Positions 1 to 9,216 are shown, counted from the stretch's first letter. The stretch is 64,000 nucleotides of DNA from JAHBVL01 sp963712055 (GCA_963712055.1 CAVQGN010000003.1:186001-250000), one strand, 5' to 3'. Made by a program: numbers and translations. The notes: generated by a model not told the origin, from the sequence alone.

Positions 1-807
1 GTCATCAAGAATCACCGTAACCATCGAGAGATTATCGAAATCCGAGGCTGGCAGGACCTGGATGACCAGGGAATCTGACTGATTGTCGAGTTCTGGCTCA
101 CCCGAAACCTGACCGATGATCAAGCCACCGGGAACCCGCGCCGTGCGCACCTGAGCCTCATCAGACGTAACGACCGCTTCCCCGTCAATCGGAACAATGG
201 CCCGATCGACATGTTGCATGGTCATCCGACCACCGGATTGCCATTCACCGTACACGATACCAACGCCCTTCGATTCCAGCAGCTTGGCGCCCACGCTCGA
301 CGTCGCGTCGATCGCCAATGTGATCCTGGCCGACTGCTCTTCGACTTCGGTTACGAGTCCGACAAAATAGTACGGATCAACAACCGCCATACCGACTTCG
401 ATTCCGTCAAACGAGCCGCGATCGATGGTGATGAACTTCTGCAGTCCGCTCGGGTCAGTCCCAACCACGGTGGCGGTCACCAGCGTGAAACTTGGATTCG
501 CTTCCTGGAAATCGACCACCTTCCGCAGCTCGTCGACATCTTCCATGTCGAGTTTAAGCTGAGCATTTTCCGCTAGCAGCGCATCCCGCTGTTCAGTCAC
601 CTGTTCAAGCTGGATTTCCAAATCAGTGGTTGGTTCGTTCGGTTGCCATAGGTCATCAACCCATTCCACGACGGGCGAGACAAGATTTCGCACGCCCGTT
701 TTTAGTGGATCGAGCACTCCCCGATTATCGAGGACGATCATGACTACACAGAGAATCGCGAAAAGCAGACCAATTGTGAGTGTCCGGCGGCCTCCACCTC
801 TGTTCAT
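1..807 (-). CDS. mreC: Cell-shape protein MreC (3' end cut by window edge)
   Basis: MreC is the membrane-anchored scaffold that links MreB filaments to the peptidoglycan elongation machinery. I translated 269 residues from the ATG at 807; the frame is open to base 1, so only the C-terminal end is missing (the family is usually about 280 residues). There is a short basic N-terminus, one membrane segment at about residues 9-29, a predicted coiled coil at about 55-85 (repeated Gln/Glu/Leu), and then the beta-rich MreC domain containing VVDPYYFVGLV. It lies just downstream of mreB on the same strand, the classical mreB-mreC order. No strong ribosome binding site is visible, only a purine-rich GGACGG. 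Confidence 0.9.
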   Translation of the reverse strand, partial: MNRGGGRRTLTIGLLFAILCVVMIVLDNRGVLDPLKTGVRNLVSPVVEWVDDLWQPNEPTTDLEIQLEQVTEQRDALLAENAQLKLDMEDVDELRKVVDFQEANPSFTLVTATVVGTDPSGLQKFITIDRGSFDGIEVGMAVVDPYYFVGLVTEVEEQSARITLAIDATSSVGAKLLESKGVGIVYGEWQSGGRMTMQHVDRAIVPIDGEAVVTSDEAQVRTARVPGGLIIGQVSGEPELDNQSDSLVIQVLPASDFDNLSMVTVILDD

Positions 808-932
808 GGCCGCCGTCCGTGGCGCTTGCGGAATCGCGAAAACTCCGCAGAGGACTCACTCTTGGGCGTCAGTTTCATCAGGCTAAAAGGAGATCGTGTC
901 TGCTCACCCACGTTACGCCACCGGGAACACCC

Positions 933-1991
933 CTACCCGGTTGGGCGAAGTTCCTGGCCCCCGGCTAGTGCGCGTTCGTAGAGATGCAGCGCTTCGGCAA
1001 CCCGGCCCGTGCCGCGCGCGACACAGGTCAATGGGTCTTCTGCACGGTATACCGGCATGCGAAGTTCGTTCTGGAGACGGCGATCGAGGCCATGGAGGAG
1101 CGCTCCACCGCCCGCCAGAACGATGCCGTTTTCCATGATGTCCGCAATGAGTTCCGGCGGTGTTTCTTCAATGGCTGTCTTGACGAGTTCAACGATGGTA
1201 TTCACCGGCTGCGAGATCGCGTCGCGCAATTCGACCGAACTGACTTCAATAGCTTTTGGCAAACCGGTCAGGAGATCTCGACCACGCAAGGTGACCCGGA
1301 TTTCTTCCTCGAGCGGATACGCGGAACCAGCCGCGATCTTGGCGTTTTCAGCGGTCCGCTCACCAATCACCAGGTTGTGATCCCGGCGCGCGTACTGGAT
1401 GATCGAATCGTCGATTTCGTCACCAGCAACACGCAATGAATGGTTGACCACGATCCCGCCAAGCGAGATCACCGCAACCTCAGTCGTACCGCCGCCGATA
1501 TCGACAATCATGCTGCCTACCGGTTCATTGATCGGCAGTCCGGCGCCGATCGCGGCCGCCATGGGTTCTTCGATCGTGTAAGCCTCGCGGGCGCCCGCCG
1601 ACAATGCAGCGTCCTTGGCGGCTCGTTTTTCAACTTCGGTCACGCCGCTTGGGATTCCTATGACCACCCGCGGATGGGGCGCCATCATCCGCTGCATGTG
1701 AACCTTGCGAATAAAGTAATGGAGCATCATCTCAACCGTGTCGAAATCGGCAATGACACCGTCTTTCAATGGTCGAACGGCGATGATGCTGTTGGGCGTT
1801 TTCCCAACCATGGCTTTGCCTTCGACGCCGACCGCCAAGGCGCGCTTGGTTTTGGTATCGATCGCAACGACCGATGGTTCCGAAATAACGATGCCCTTGC
1901 CCCGGACGTAGACAAGGGTATTCGCGGTACCGAGATCGATACCGAGGTCACGACTAAAGAAACCGAAAAGTGCCGCCAGGGGACGTATCAC
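933..1991 (-). CDS. mreB: Rod-shape-determining actin homologue MreB
   Basis: This 352-residue protein is a bacterial actin that polymerises on the inner face of the membrane and directs lateral wall synthesis. The actin/HSP70 nucleotide-binding signatures are all present: IDLGTANTLVYVRGKG near the N-terminus (phosphate 1), GIPSGVTEVEKRA mid-protein, DIGGGTTEVAVISLGG (phosphate 2) and GIVLAGGGALLHGLD (adenosine site). The N-terminus MIRPLAALFGFF is hydrophobic and may form the membrane-insertion helix known for MreB. Length is close to the family norm of about 340. It precedes mreC by 125 bases and is probably co-transcribed with it from the upstream extended -10 element at 2111-2116. Confidence 0.96.
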   Translation of the reverse strand: MIRPLAALFGFFSRDLGIDLGTANTLVYVRGKGIVISEPSVVAIDTKTKRALAVGVEGKAMVGKTPNSIIAVRPLKDGVIADFDTVEMMLHYFIRKVHMQRMMAPHPRVVIGIPSGVTEVEKRAAKDAALSAGAREAYTIEEPMAAAIGAGLPINEPVGSMIVDIGGGTTEVAVISLGGIVVNHSLRVAGDEIDDSIIQYARRDHNLVIGERTAENAKIAAGSAYPLEEEIRVTLRGRDLLTGLPKAIEVSSVELRDAISQPVNTIVELVKTAIEETPPELIADIMENGIVLAGGGALLHGLDRRLQNELRMPVYRAEDPLTCVARGTGRVAEALHLYERALAGGQELRPTG

Positions 1992-2110
1992 AGTGGTCTT
2001 CCCTCAAAGAACCTGTTCCAGGCAACGGACAAATGACGGGGAAGTGGATCGGGACAGAGAAAAATCCAACAGCGATCCAGCCTTGAGAACATGCTCCGAA
2101 AGCCCACGGC

Positions 2111-2116
2111 AGTATA
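2111..2116 (-). promoter_or_regulatory. Candidate extended -10 element upstream of mreB
   Basis: On the minus strand the sequence reads TGCTATACT, an extended -10 motif (TGn plus TATACT). It lies about 120 bases before the mreB start codon. I see no good -35 hexamer at 17-18 bases, which is usual for extended -10 promoters. Position and motif only; no experimental support. Confidence 0.35.
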
Positions 2117-2232
2117 GCATAATCACGCCGCGTTCTTTATCTGCGCAAAACATGCTAAATAAGGATCCAGGCCATGTACCGGCGCCCAGGTCGACTGGTC
2201 AGATTGTGGCAATCGTTCCAGCGGATCGCGGG

Positions 2233-3246
2233 CTAGGTAACAGGTGCTTCGATCGGCATATCGGCGTCGAACTCGGCGAACTCACTGGTCATATAGTGAT
2301 TCCGGGAGACCATATCGTCCCGGAGGAGATTGCCGGATTCGGCGTCGACGCACCACGCGTACCAAGCGACCGATCGGTTGTTCGCTTCGGGAACGACAAA
2401 GGTGATCACCTGACAGTTTCCCGAGGGCAAGCTCATCTCCGGACCCATGACGAACCCCGTGGCGCCTTCGTATTCGGCCATCCATTCGGATGGCGGCACC
2501 AGTGGATTGGTGGAACGCTGTTTCCAGGGTTCGTCCCCGGACCGACTCCAGAGATCGGTTCCGATCACTACTGCATCCAGTCCGCCTGGTGTTTGATAGG
2601 TAAACCCGGCTTCGCTGCCATCAGCGCCATCATTGATCCGGTGATAGGACACCACCGCAAGTCCGGAACCATCCGTCACCGATTGTCGGTAAGCGACACG
2701 ATGGAGATCGGTGATCCGTGTGGCAGCTTGCTCGAACAGCGCAGCAGCCTCTCCATCCGAGGCCCAGGTGTCGACCTGATCGTTGCCGTTCAGATTCGGA
2801 TCGGGAAGGAGAAACGTTGCAGTTCCAGTAGACACTAAATCATTCCCCGACCAGGCGGTCAGGTCGATCTGCCAGAGTTGTTGCCCGGGCAATACCAGGG
2901 AAACTGGTTTCGAGTTCTCTCCCGGAGGAGTGTCCACTGGAATTGGTCCGACAATTTCCCCAGACGTCAGTCCGGTCAACTGCACGTCGATGGATTCAAC
3001 GACCGAACCGTTTTCTCTCGGCTCGAAGGCAATGAGTACTTGCTCGTCCCCTCCAACGGCCGGAAAAATCCGAAACTGCGCGGTCCCGGTCCAGGCGCCT
3101 TCAGCTTCCATCACGATTCCGAGATCGAGCGCCGCGTCTGCGTCGAAGGACGGCGCGTCGTCCCCGGAGTACACCCACAAGAGTACCCCCGCCACCACCG
3201 AAATCGTGGCGACAAGTCCAACCACCAACATCCTTCGTTGCGTCAT
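2233..3246 (-). CDS. Membrane-anchored protein of unknown function
   Basis: I do not recognise a named family in this 337-residue protein. It starts with a short basic stretch and one hydrophobic segment (about residues 6-25, VVGLVATISVVAGVLLWVYS), so it is most likely anchored in the membrane with the rest outside. The first half (about 30-150) is beta-rich and resembles a carbohydrate- or CopC-like sandwich. The second half (about 155-325) contains DLHRVAYRQSV and YQTPGGLDAVVIGTDLW, a pattern reminiscent of LolA/LppX-type lipid-carrier folds, but the similarity is weak. Two cysteines in the second half (NCQV and WCVDA) could form a disulfide. It sits between mreB and the DtxR regulator on the same strand, with 241 bases separating it from mreB. 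Confidence 0.7.
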   Translation of the reverse strand: MTQRRMLVVGLVATISVVAGVLLWVYSGDDAPSFDADAALDLGIVMEAEGAWTGTAQFRIFPAVGGDEQVLIAFEPRENGSVVESIDVQLTGLTSGEIVGPIPVDTPPGENSKPVSLVLPGQQLWQIDLTAWSGNDLVSTGTATFLLPDPNLNGNDQVDTWASDGEAAALFEQAATRITDLHRVAYRQSVTDGSGLAVVSYHRINDGADGSEAGFTYQTPGGLDAVVIGTDLWSRSGDEPWKQRSTNPLVPPSEWMAEYEGATGFVMGPEMSLPSGNCQVITFVVPEANNRSVAWYAWCVDAESGNLLRDDMVSRNHYMTSEFAEFDADMPIEAPVT

Positions 3247-3312
3247 CGATGGTTCTTTTCCTGGCCCAGGTGAAGGTCGGGCGTTCCTGGAGATTTGATC
3301 AAACGCAAGGGT

Positions 3313-4005
3313 TTAGTCCGATTCGTCGACCCGCAGCACTTGCACGGCCTCGACGAGTTGCCGGCCCAGAACGTGAGCGTTGGATCCGACGGCTATTTCG
3401 ACGAGGTCATCGAATGGCATCCGCTGGAGCACCACTACTTCTGAACCTGGGTAAAGCCCCATCGCTCCGAGATAGCGCAGCTGTTCTGAACTCCGATCAG
3501 ACACTCTCCCGACGGTGAGCGTGACGCCAACCGGTGCGTCCTTGAGAGCCATCAACGGCCCGTTTTCGATCACTCCGTCCCGACTAGGGATCGGATCGCC
3601 ATGCGGATCGCGGGTAGGAAACCCGAGCATGATGTCCATCTTCTCTTCGAGATCGGCGGAAACATGGTGCTCCAGTTTCTCGGCCTCGTCATGAACCTGA
3701 TCCCAGCCGAAGCCAAGCGCTTCGGCCAGGTAGAGCTCGAGCAAGCGATGATGACGGATCGTCTCCAAGGCGACTTTTCGGCCCGTTTCTGTCAACTCGA
3801 CGCCGTGATACCGCGTGTAGTCGAGCAAGTGCATGTCGTGCAATCGCTTGACCATGTTGGTAACGGATGGCCCGGTCACCCCGAGTTCATCGGCAATCAA
3901 CTGGGTCGTGGCGACCTCACCCACCTCGCGAATGCGATAGACCGCTTTGAGGTAGTCCTCCATTGCTTGGGTGACCCGGGTCGGATCGAGCGTTGATTCA
4001 GCCAC
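3313..4005 (-). CDS. DtxR/MntR-family metal-dependent repressor
   Basis: Iron- or manganese-responsive transcriptional repressor. An N-terminal winged helix (TTQLIADELGVTGPSVTNMVKRL) is followed by the metal-binding and dimerisation helices (LELYLAEALGFGWDQVHDEAEKLEHHVS, with the conserved E, H and H ligands). The C-terminal SH3-like FeoA-type domain ends in VGSNAHVLGRQLVEAVQV. I take the GTG at 4005 as the start because it gives 230 residues, normal for the family, and is preceded by GGAAG. An in-frame ATG at 4071 would add 22 residues of unlikely sequence. Its target is not evident from the neighbours, since no metal transporter is adjacent. Confidence 0.88.
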   Translation of the reverse strand: MAESTLDPTRVTQAMEDYLKAVYRIREVGEVATTQLIADELGVTGPSVTNMVKRLHDMHLLDYTRYHGVELTETGRKVALETIRHHRLLELYLAEALGFGWDQVHDEAEKLEHHVSADLEEKMDIMLGFPTRDPHGDPIPSRDGVIENGPLMALKDAPVGVTLTVGRVSDRSSEQLRYLGAMGLYPGSEVVVLQRMPFDDLVEIAVGSNAHVLGRQLVEAVQVLRVDESD

Positions 4006-4163
4006 GAGGGTTCTTCCATAACGTCGATCGGGAGTCGCCGACGTCTGCGGCAGGAGTAAGGGCGGAAGCAATGTGACCCGTCAGTCAGAGCCGTTTTGGC
4101 GGTCCGGTCGCTGGTAGGTCAGAATTGACTGCCAGTAACTGACGCGATCACGTTGGAGTAATT

Positions 4164-4925
4164 ATGACAGACAAGCAACAGGTCGTTCTCGATGAAGACC
4201 TCGCTCCGGGACCGGAATCCCCAGAAGCACCTCGAGTTCTCGTCATCTGCGCCCATCCGGACGACGCAGAGTTCGTCTGCGGCGGCACAGTCGCGCGTTG
4301 GGCGGCAGAAGGGCACGAGGTCACGTTTTGCCTCGTGACCAATGGCGACAAGGGAAGCGATGATCCAGCGATGACGCACGCGCGCATGCAGGAGATCCGT
4401 CGGGCCGAGCAAGCACGCTCGGCCGAGATTCTCGGCGTCCGCGAGGTGATCTGGATGGGGCGCGAAGATGGTGTGGTGGTTGCCGATCTCGATTTGCGCC
4501 GCGATTTAGTGCGGGTCATGCGCCAGGTGCGCCCTGATATCGTGATCTGCGGCGATCCTTCCGTCTACTGGCAGGGCAACGAATATATCAATCACCCGGA
4601 TCATCGCGCAGTCGCCGAAGCGGCCATGGCGGCGCTTTTTCCCGCAGCCGGCAATCGGCTCTATTTCCCGGAGCTGCTCGAAGAAGGTCTCGAACCGTAC
4701 AAGATCACCCAGATCTACGTCGCCTCACCCGGGCAAGCTGATACCTGGATCGATATCACCGATTTCATGGAGGTGAAAATCGACGCATTGCGGGCGCACG
4801 CCAGCCAGATGGGAGACTGGGATCCCGACGGCCCGATCCGGGAGTGGAACGCCAAGGACGGCGCACAGCATGATCCGCCTGTCGCCTATGCGGAGGACTT
4901 CCGCTATTTCAAAACGAGTGGGTAG
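4164..4925 (+). CDS. PIG-L (LmbE-like) zinc deacetylase
   Basis: Zn-dependent N-deacetylase of the PIG-L/LmbE/MshB superfamily, which removes acetyl groups from N-acetylglucosamine-type or related substrates. The zinc site is clear: AHPDD at about residues 30-34 (His and Asp ligands) and NHPDHRA at about 146-152 (third ligand). At 253 residues it has the usual length. GGAG lies six bases before the ATG. It overlaps or abuts the following CinA-like gene, so the two are probably co-transcribed. The substrate cannot be read from the sequence; members in related bacteria act on sugars or small thiol conjugates. Confidence 0.92.
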   Translation: MTDKQQVVLDEDLAPGPESPEAPRVLVICAHPDDAEFVCGGTVARWAAEGHEVTFCLVTNGDKGSDDPAMTHARMQEIRRAEQARSAEILGVREVIWMGREDGVVVADLDLRRDLVRVMRQVRPDIVICGDPSVYWQGNEYINHPDHRAVAEAAMAALFPAAGNRLYFPELLEEGLEPYKITQIYVASPGQADTWIDITDFMEVKIDALRAHASQMGDWDPDGPIREWNAKDGAQHDPPVAYAEDFRYFKTSG

Positions 4926-5469
4926 CGCCGGGAGCGTGACGAACGAAGACACTAGTGCGGAACGGATCGCGGAACTCGCGGCACGGATCAATCAGCTCCT
5001 GATCGATCCTCCGGTTTTCACGCTTGCAACTGCTGAGTCGTGCACCGGTGGCAACGTCGCGGCCGCGTTGACGTCTGTTCCCGGGAGTTCGGCCTATTTC
5101 CAGGGCGGCATCGTTTCCTACAGCAATGCAGCCAAGATCGCCCTGCTTGGTGTCCCTGATGAGATACTTGCCCGTCGCGGTGCCGTCAGCGCGGAAAGCG
5201 CATGCGCGATGGCAGACGGCGCGCGGTTGCGACTCGAAGCCGACATCGCTGTTTCCACCACCGGAATCGCCGGACCCGACGGTGGAACGGTCCGCAAACC
5301 GGTCGGAACTGTGTTCATCGCGCTGGCCGAACCGGACGCGACCACCGCGTTCGAACACCATTTCGAGGGTGACCGAGCGTCCATCATCAGGCAATCGACC
5401 ATTGTGGCGCTTGCGTTGATCGAGCAGACCGCGCGAAAAGTGAAAACCGAGGACGGTCGTTCTGACTAA
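4918..5469 (+). CDS. CinA C-terminal domain protein (nicotinamide-nucleotide amidase, PncC type)
   Basis: The family hydrolyses nicotinamide mononucleotide to nicotinate mononucleotide in NAD recycling. Signature stretches are TLATAESCTGG, PGSSAYFQGGIVSYSN and STTGIAGPDGG. Only the C-terminal amidase domain is present; the N-terminal MoCF-like domain of full CinA is absent, as in stand-alone PncC proteins. The start is uncertain: GTG at 4918 (used here, overlapping the end of the deacetylase gene), GTG at 4936, or ATG at 4870 or 4888. None has an ideal ribosome site. An NAD role agrees with nadC lying two genes downstream. Confidence 0.88.
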   Translation: MGSAGSVTNEDTSAERIAELAARINQLLIDPPVFTLATAESCTGGNVAAALTSVPGSSAYFQGGIVSYSNAAKIALLGVPDEILARRGAVSAESACAMADGARLRLEADIAVSTTGIAGPDGGTVRKPVGTVFIALAEPDATTAFEHHFEGDRASIIRQSTIVALALIEQTARKVKTEDGRSD

Positions 5470-5482
5470 CGGCCGATAGCAT

Positions 5483-6775
5483 ATGCAGGAGAAGCACTTG
5501 ACCTTTCAATATGAGAAAACCGTGCTGGACAACGGGATTCGCGTGGTAACGGCTCCGATGACCGGTGTCCGCTCAGCCAGCCTGATCCTCTACTTTGACG
5601 TTGGATCCCGCTACGAGCAACCGCCAATTGCTGGTGTTTCCCATTATCTCGAGCACATGCTTTTCAAGGGAACAGGCAAACGCCCTGATGCCAAGATGAT
5701 CTCGGTCGAAATCGAGGGTGTCGGCGGGATTCTCAACGCTGGCACGAGCAAGGAAACCACGAATTACTGGAGCAAAGTGCCGAGTATCCATTTCGAACGC
5801 GCTTACGATGTTCTGGCCGATATGGTCCTTGACTCTCAGATCGACGAAACCGAACTGAACAAAGAACGCTCGGTGATCATCGAAGAAATCCGCGGGTCCG
5901 AGGACTCCCCGGAAGAATACGTTCACGACATCATCGACAAGGTGGTCTGGGGTGATCATAGCGTCGGTCGGGATATTGCCGGGAGCGAGGAAACCGTTGG
6001 GAACATCACCCGCGATCAGATGGTCGATTTCTGGAAGCGGAACTATCGGCCGGACCGGATGGTGGTAGCGTCTGGAGGGGACGTTGCCCATGAGACCGTG
6101 GTCGCGCTGACCGAAAAACTCCTTGGTGATTTCAGCGCAACCGGTGAACGGGACCAGATCGAGATCGCCTCGGTGTCGCAATCCGCTCCACAATCACAGG
6201 TGCTCAATCGTGAAACTGAACAGGCGCATCTTTGCGTAGCGGTTCCCGCGCTGCCGTACACGAGCGACCGCCGATATGTACAGGGGACAATCGAGGCGAT
6301 TCTTTCAGCTGGAATGAGTTCTCGTCTCTTTCTCGAAATTCGCGAAAAGCGAGGGCTCGTCTATTCAGTTTACGGCTACATGCGCCCCTACGAAGATGTA
6401 GGACAGTTTGTCATCTACGCTGGCACGGACCTGAAGCGGGTAGAAGAAACGATCGAAGCGATTATCGGCGAGATGAAAAAGCTGCGCGATGATGGCGTTC
6501 CTGCGGACGAACTCCGCCGTAGCAAGGACTTGCGGCAGGGCCGCCTCCTGATGGGTATCGAGGACAGTCGCTCAGCCGCTTCGTGGGTCGGCAGTCAGGA
6601 ACTGGTTTACGGCACGATCAAATCACCGGAAGAGGTGATGGCCGAAATCGAGGCCGTCACCGCCGAGCAGGTTCTCGAATTGTCACAGGAACTTTTCCAG
6701 GAGGACCTGCTCAATCTGTCGCTGATCGGGCCGTTCGAGGAACCCGAGAAGTTTCACAATCTCCTGCATTTCTAG
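5483..6775 (+). CDS. M16-family zinc peptidase (processing-peptidase type)
   Basis: A 430-residue single-chain peptidase of the pitrilysin/M16 family. The inverted zinc motif HxxEH is seen as HYLEH at about residues 53-57, with the third ligand in the downstream KERSVIIEEI. The C-terminal half carries the REKRGLVYSVYGYMRPYED segment, which holds the conserved Arg and Tyr used in substrate binding. No signal peptide is apparent, so it is likely cytoplasmic. It begins 13 bases after the CinA-like gene and ends 11 bases before nadC, indicating one operon from about 4164 to 7656. Relatives of this length are often dimeric and are found near RNA or peptide processing genes. Confidence 0.93.
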   Translation: MQEKHLTFQYEKTVLDNGIRVVTAPMTGVRSASLILYFDVGSRYEQPPIAGVSHYLEHMLFKGTGKRPDAKMISVEIEGVGGILNAGTSKETTNYWSKVPSIHFERAYDVLADMVLDSQIDETELNKERSVIIEEIRGSEDSPEEYVHDIIDKVVWGDHSVGRDIAGSEETVGNITRDQMVDFWKRNYRPDRMVVASGGDVAHETVVALTEKLLGDFSATGERDQIEIASVSQSAPQSQVLNRETEQAHLCVAVPALPYTSDRRYVQGTIEAILSAGMSSRLFLEIREKRGLVYSVYGYMRPYEDVGQFVIYAGTDLKRVEETIEAIIGEMKKLRDDGVPADELRRSKDLRQGRLLMGIEDSRSAASWVGSQELVYGTIKSPEEVMAEIEAVTAEQVLELSQELFQEDLLNLSLIGPFEEPEKFHNLLHF

Positions 6776-6786
6776 AAGGCAACGCT

Positions 6787-7656
6787 ATGGTCAATCCCTT
6801 CGCCCGCCGTTCGCTGAACCCGTCGACGATGGCAATCCTCGACCTCGCGTTGTCCGAAGACATCGGCACCGGCGATGTCACCAGTGACGCCACCATTCCA
6901 GTGGATGCCCGGGCAACAGGTCGTCTGTATCTGAAGCAGGCAGGAGTGATTTCCGGTCTCGACATCGCCGAGGACACGTTCTATCGGATCGATCCGTCGA
7001 CCAGATTCGAACGGCTCGCCCATGACGGCGACCAATTGCCGGCGATGACAGAAATCGCCAACGTCGCTGGAAATGCCCGCTCACTCCTGGCGGCTGAACG
7101 GGTTGCGCTCAACTTCCTGCAGCGGCTGTCTGGTGTTGCCACGGTTACCCGGGCCTTTGTCGATGCGTTGCCAGCGGGGCGAGCGATGGTCGTCGATACT
7201 CGCAAGACCACCCCGGGGATGCGCGTTCTCGAGAAAGCGGCCGTGCGCCATGGCGGGGGTGGAAACCACCGTTTTGGCCTGTCGGACGGGGTCTTGATCA
7301 AGGACAACCATCTGGCTGCCGTTGGGGGTCAGAATCCAATCGGTGAAGCGGTGTCCCAAGCGCGCGCGACAGCTCCACATACACTTAAGATCGAGGTCGA
7401 GGTGACCAATCTGGAGCAGGTCGACAGAGCGATCGCCGCTGGTGCTGACATCATCATGCTCGACAATATGACGCTGGAGGAAATGACTGCAGCGGTGAAG
7501 ATGATCGACCACCGGGCTTTGGTCGAAGCATCCGGCGGGGTCAATCTCGCTACCGTTGCCGGGATCGCTGAAACAGGGGTTGATCTCATTTCGGTCGGCG
7601 CACTTACCCATTCTGCGCCGTCGCTCGATATCAGCCTCGATTTCGCATTGATCTAG
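6787..7656 (+). CDS. nadC: Nicotinate-nucleotide pyrophosphorylase (quinolinate phosphoribosyltransferase)
   Basis: NadC converts quinolinate and PRPP to nicotinate mononucleotide, carbon dioxide and pyrophosphate in de novo NAD synthesis. At 289 residues it matches the usual length. The active-site block DTRKTTPGMRVLEKAAVRHGG, followed by GLSDGVLIKDNHL, is a clear family signature, and LLAAERVALNFLQRLSGVAT is also typical. The ATG at 6787 is chosen because GAAGG lies just upstream and the protein then begins at the expected N-terminal helix. A longer in-frame extension would overlap the M16 peptidase gene. Confidence 0.95.
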   Translation: MVNPFARRSLNPSTMAILDLALSEDIGTGDVTSDATIPVDARATGRLYLKQAGVISGLDIAEDTFYRIDPSTRFERLAHDGDQLPAMTEIANVAGNARSLLAAERVALNFLQRLSGVATVTRAFVDALPAGRAMVVDTRKTTPGMRVLEKAAVRHGGGGNHRFGLSDGVLIKDNHLAAVGGQNPIGEAVSQARATAPHTLKIEVEVTNLEQVDRAIAAGADIIMLDNMTLEEMTAAVKMIDHRALVEASGGVNLATVAGIAETGVDLISVGALTHSAPSLDISLDFALI

Positions 7657-7722
7657 ACGCTGGCGTGTGTTGCCAAGCCTGCACATGCCGATCCGATTGT
7701 AGGCGAGATTACAGGAATTCAG

Positions 7723-7734
7723 ATGTACGTACAT
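7723..7734. repeat. Perfect 12-bp palindrome ATGTACGTACAT in the intergenic region
   Basis: A self-complementary 12-mer between nadC and the L,D-transpeptidase gene, about 105 bases before the latter's start. Such palindromes can be operator sites for dimeric regulators. It is a single copy here and may be chance; nothing else assigns it. Confidence 0.3.
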
Positions 7735-7837
7735 GTTATTCTTTGCCGACTGCTCGCGAGTGATCTGTGATGGGTCGGCAATGCGGCTCCGGCTCACCCG
7801 AGTGTGGCGCAACGGGTCGACGTTCAGGGGGGAATCT

Positions 7838-9055
7838 ATGAATCGAACACCAGCGAATCTGGCGGCTATCTCGAGGAGTCGCCGGTTGAAACGTCGCTCT
7901 GGTGCATTGAGCCTGTTGGCGGTAGTAATGCTGCTGGTCACCGCCGTTCCGGCGTTGCTATCGCCAACCACCGCGAAAGCCGCTGACTGGGCGCCGCCAC
8001 GCACGGTCTACATTCCGGAAACAGGTCAGAGCATCGATGGTTATTTCCTGGATGTCTGGAGATCCTGGGGTGGAGCGAATGCGCTCGGAAACCCAATTAC
8101 GCCCGAGCTGACCGAGAATGGCCGCATTGTCCAGTATTTCGATTTTGCGCGGATGGAATACTGGCCTGAAGATCCAAATGGTGAGGTCGTCAAGTTCGGA
8201 GAGATAGGCAAAGAACTTAAGCCCGTCACGGTCTTCCGTACTGCTCCAGCAGTCCCGGGTCTTGATCGGGCGATTCCCACCCCGAATGCAGAACTCGCTC
8301 TCGAAATGCGTGCTTGGTTGCCACTCGATGCTGAAATCTCCAAGAAGCCGAACACTGACACCTGGAGATATGTTCCGGAAACACGCCATTCGGTCCAGAT
8401 GGGTTTTAAGGACTACTGGGAATCAACTGGTGAAGCGAGTTATCTCGGCAACCCGATCACCGAGGAATACGCGCTCAACGGCTCGACCTATCAGGTTTTC
8501 GAAAAGGGCCAGCTTGCTTGGTCGCCAGACACCGGTGTGCGACTCGTCCCCGTTGGTGAAACCCTGGTCAAGCGCTACCAACTCGACACCACACCTCAGG
8601 TCCAGGGCAACCTACCCACCTACTCAGAAGAGCTGTTCGTGCCGCCGCCAACCCCGGAGCCTGCTCCTCAACAGGTCGTGGCTACGGGCGAGAAGTGGAT
8701 CGAGGTCAACCTTAGCTCGCAATATTTGATCGCGTGGCAAGGGAACACACCAATAGCCGAAACGTATGTCAGTACTGGTCGCCCAGGATTCGACACTCCT
8801 CCCGGGACCTTTTATATCCAGTACCACATCGCGATTGAAGACATGGAAGGGTTGATCGGCGGCGAGTATTACAACGTTCCCGATGTTCCGTGGGTGATGT
8901 ACTTCACCAGCGTCGGCCATGCTTTCCATGGCGCTTACTGGCACAACAACTTCGGCACCGTCATGAGCCATGGCTGCATTAACATGCCGGTTGATTTCGC
9001 GGAGTGGCTCTACAACTGGGCACCGGACGGACTTCGGGTGGAAATCCACTACTAG
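7838..9055 (+). CDS. Exported L,D-transpeptidase with LGFP-like repeats
   Basis: Secreted YkuD-domain enzyme that cross-links or modifies peptidoglycan through a catalytic cysteine. The ATG at 7838 follows a strong AGGGGGGA site and gives 405 residues. A basic N-region and a hydrophobic stretch (about residues 20-45, ending TTAKAA) form a signal peptide. Two related modules follow (YIPETGQSIDGYF...GNPITPE and YVPETRHSVQMGF...GNPITEE), resembling the LGFP-like wall-associated repeats common in Chloroflexota. The C-terminal YkuD domain contains HAFHGAYWHNNFG and MSHGCINM, with the catalytic His and Cys. A strong terminator follows at 9081. Confidence 0.92.
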   Translation: MNRTPANLAAISRSRRLKRRSGALSLLAVVMLLVTAVPALLSPTTAKAADWAPPRTVYIPETGQSIDGYFLDVWRSWGGANALGNPITPELTENGRIVQYFDFARMEYWPEDPNGEVVKFGEIGKELKPVTVFRTAPAVPGLDRAIPTPNAELALEMRAWLPLDAEISKKPNTDTWRYVPETRHSVQMGFKDYWESTGEASYLGNPITEEYALNGSTYQVFEKGQLAWSPDTGVRLVPVGETLVKRYQLDTTPQVQGNLPTYSEELFVPPPTPEPAPQQVVATGEKWIEVNLSSQYLIAWQGNTPIAETYVSTGRPGFDTPPGTFYIQYHIAIEDMEGLIGGEYYNVPDVPWVMYFTSVGHAFHGAYWHNNFGTVMSHGCINMPVDFAEWLYNWAPDGLRVEIHY

Positions 9056-9080
9056 TGCTCAACTCATGACGAATGACGAA

Positions 9081-9112
9081 CCGCTCCGGAAATCCGGAGC
9101 GGTTTCTTTTTT
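9081..9112 (+). terminator. Rho-independent terminator after the L,D-transpeptidase gene
   Basis: A GC-rich inverted repeat, CCGCTCCGGA / TCCGGAGCGG, with a very short loop is followed directly by TTTCTTTTTT. It begins 26 bases after the stop codon. This is a textbook intrinsic terminator and also argues against any longer start for the downstream CopC-like gene. Confidence 0.85.
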
Positions 9113-9216
9113 GGTTGGCTGACGCTACGGGAAATGCAGCAATGGAATGGGTGAATATCGTATCCTCAAGCTCGAGACGCCACCAGCGTCGCTTCATCCA
9201 CGCACGGAGTTCTTGC

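Noticed and set aside
804..878. Minus-strand 24-codon frame (MKLTPKSESSAEF...) whose stop overlaps the mreC start
   Set aside because: No ribosome binding site and no recognisable features. Overlap with mreC could be chance.
1440..2036. Plus-strand frame of 198 codons opposite mreB
   Set aside because: Antisense shadow of a strongly conserved gene.
9073..9216. Longer N-terminus for the CopC-like gene from an ATG at 9073
   Set aside because: It would run through the terminator at 9081-9112 and add no signal peptide. The ATG at 9217 gives a proper signal peptide and ribosome site.
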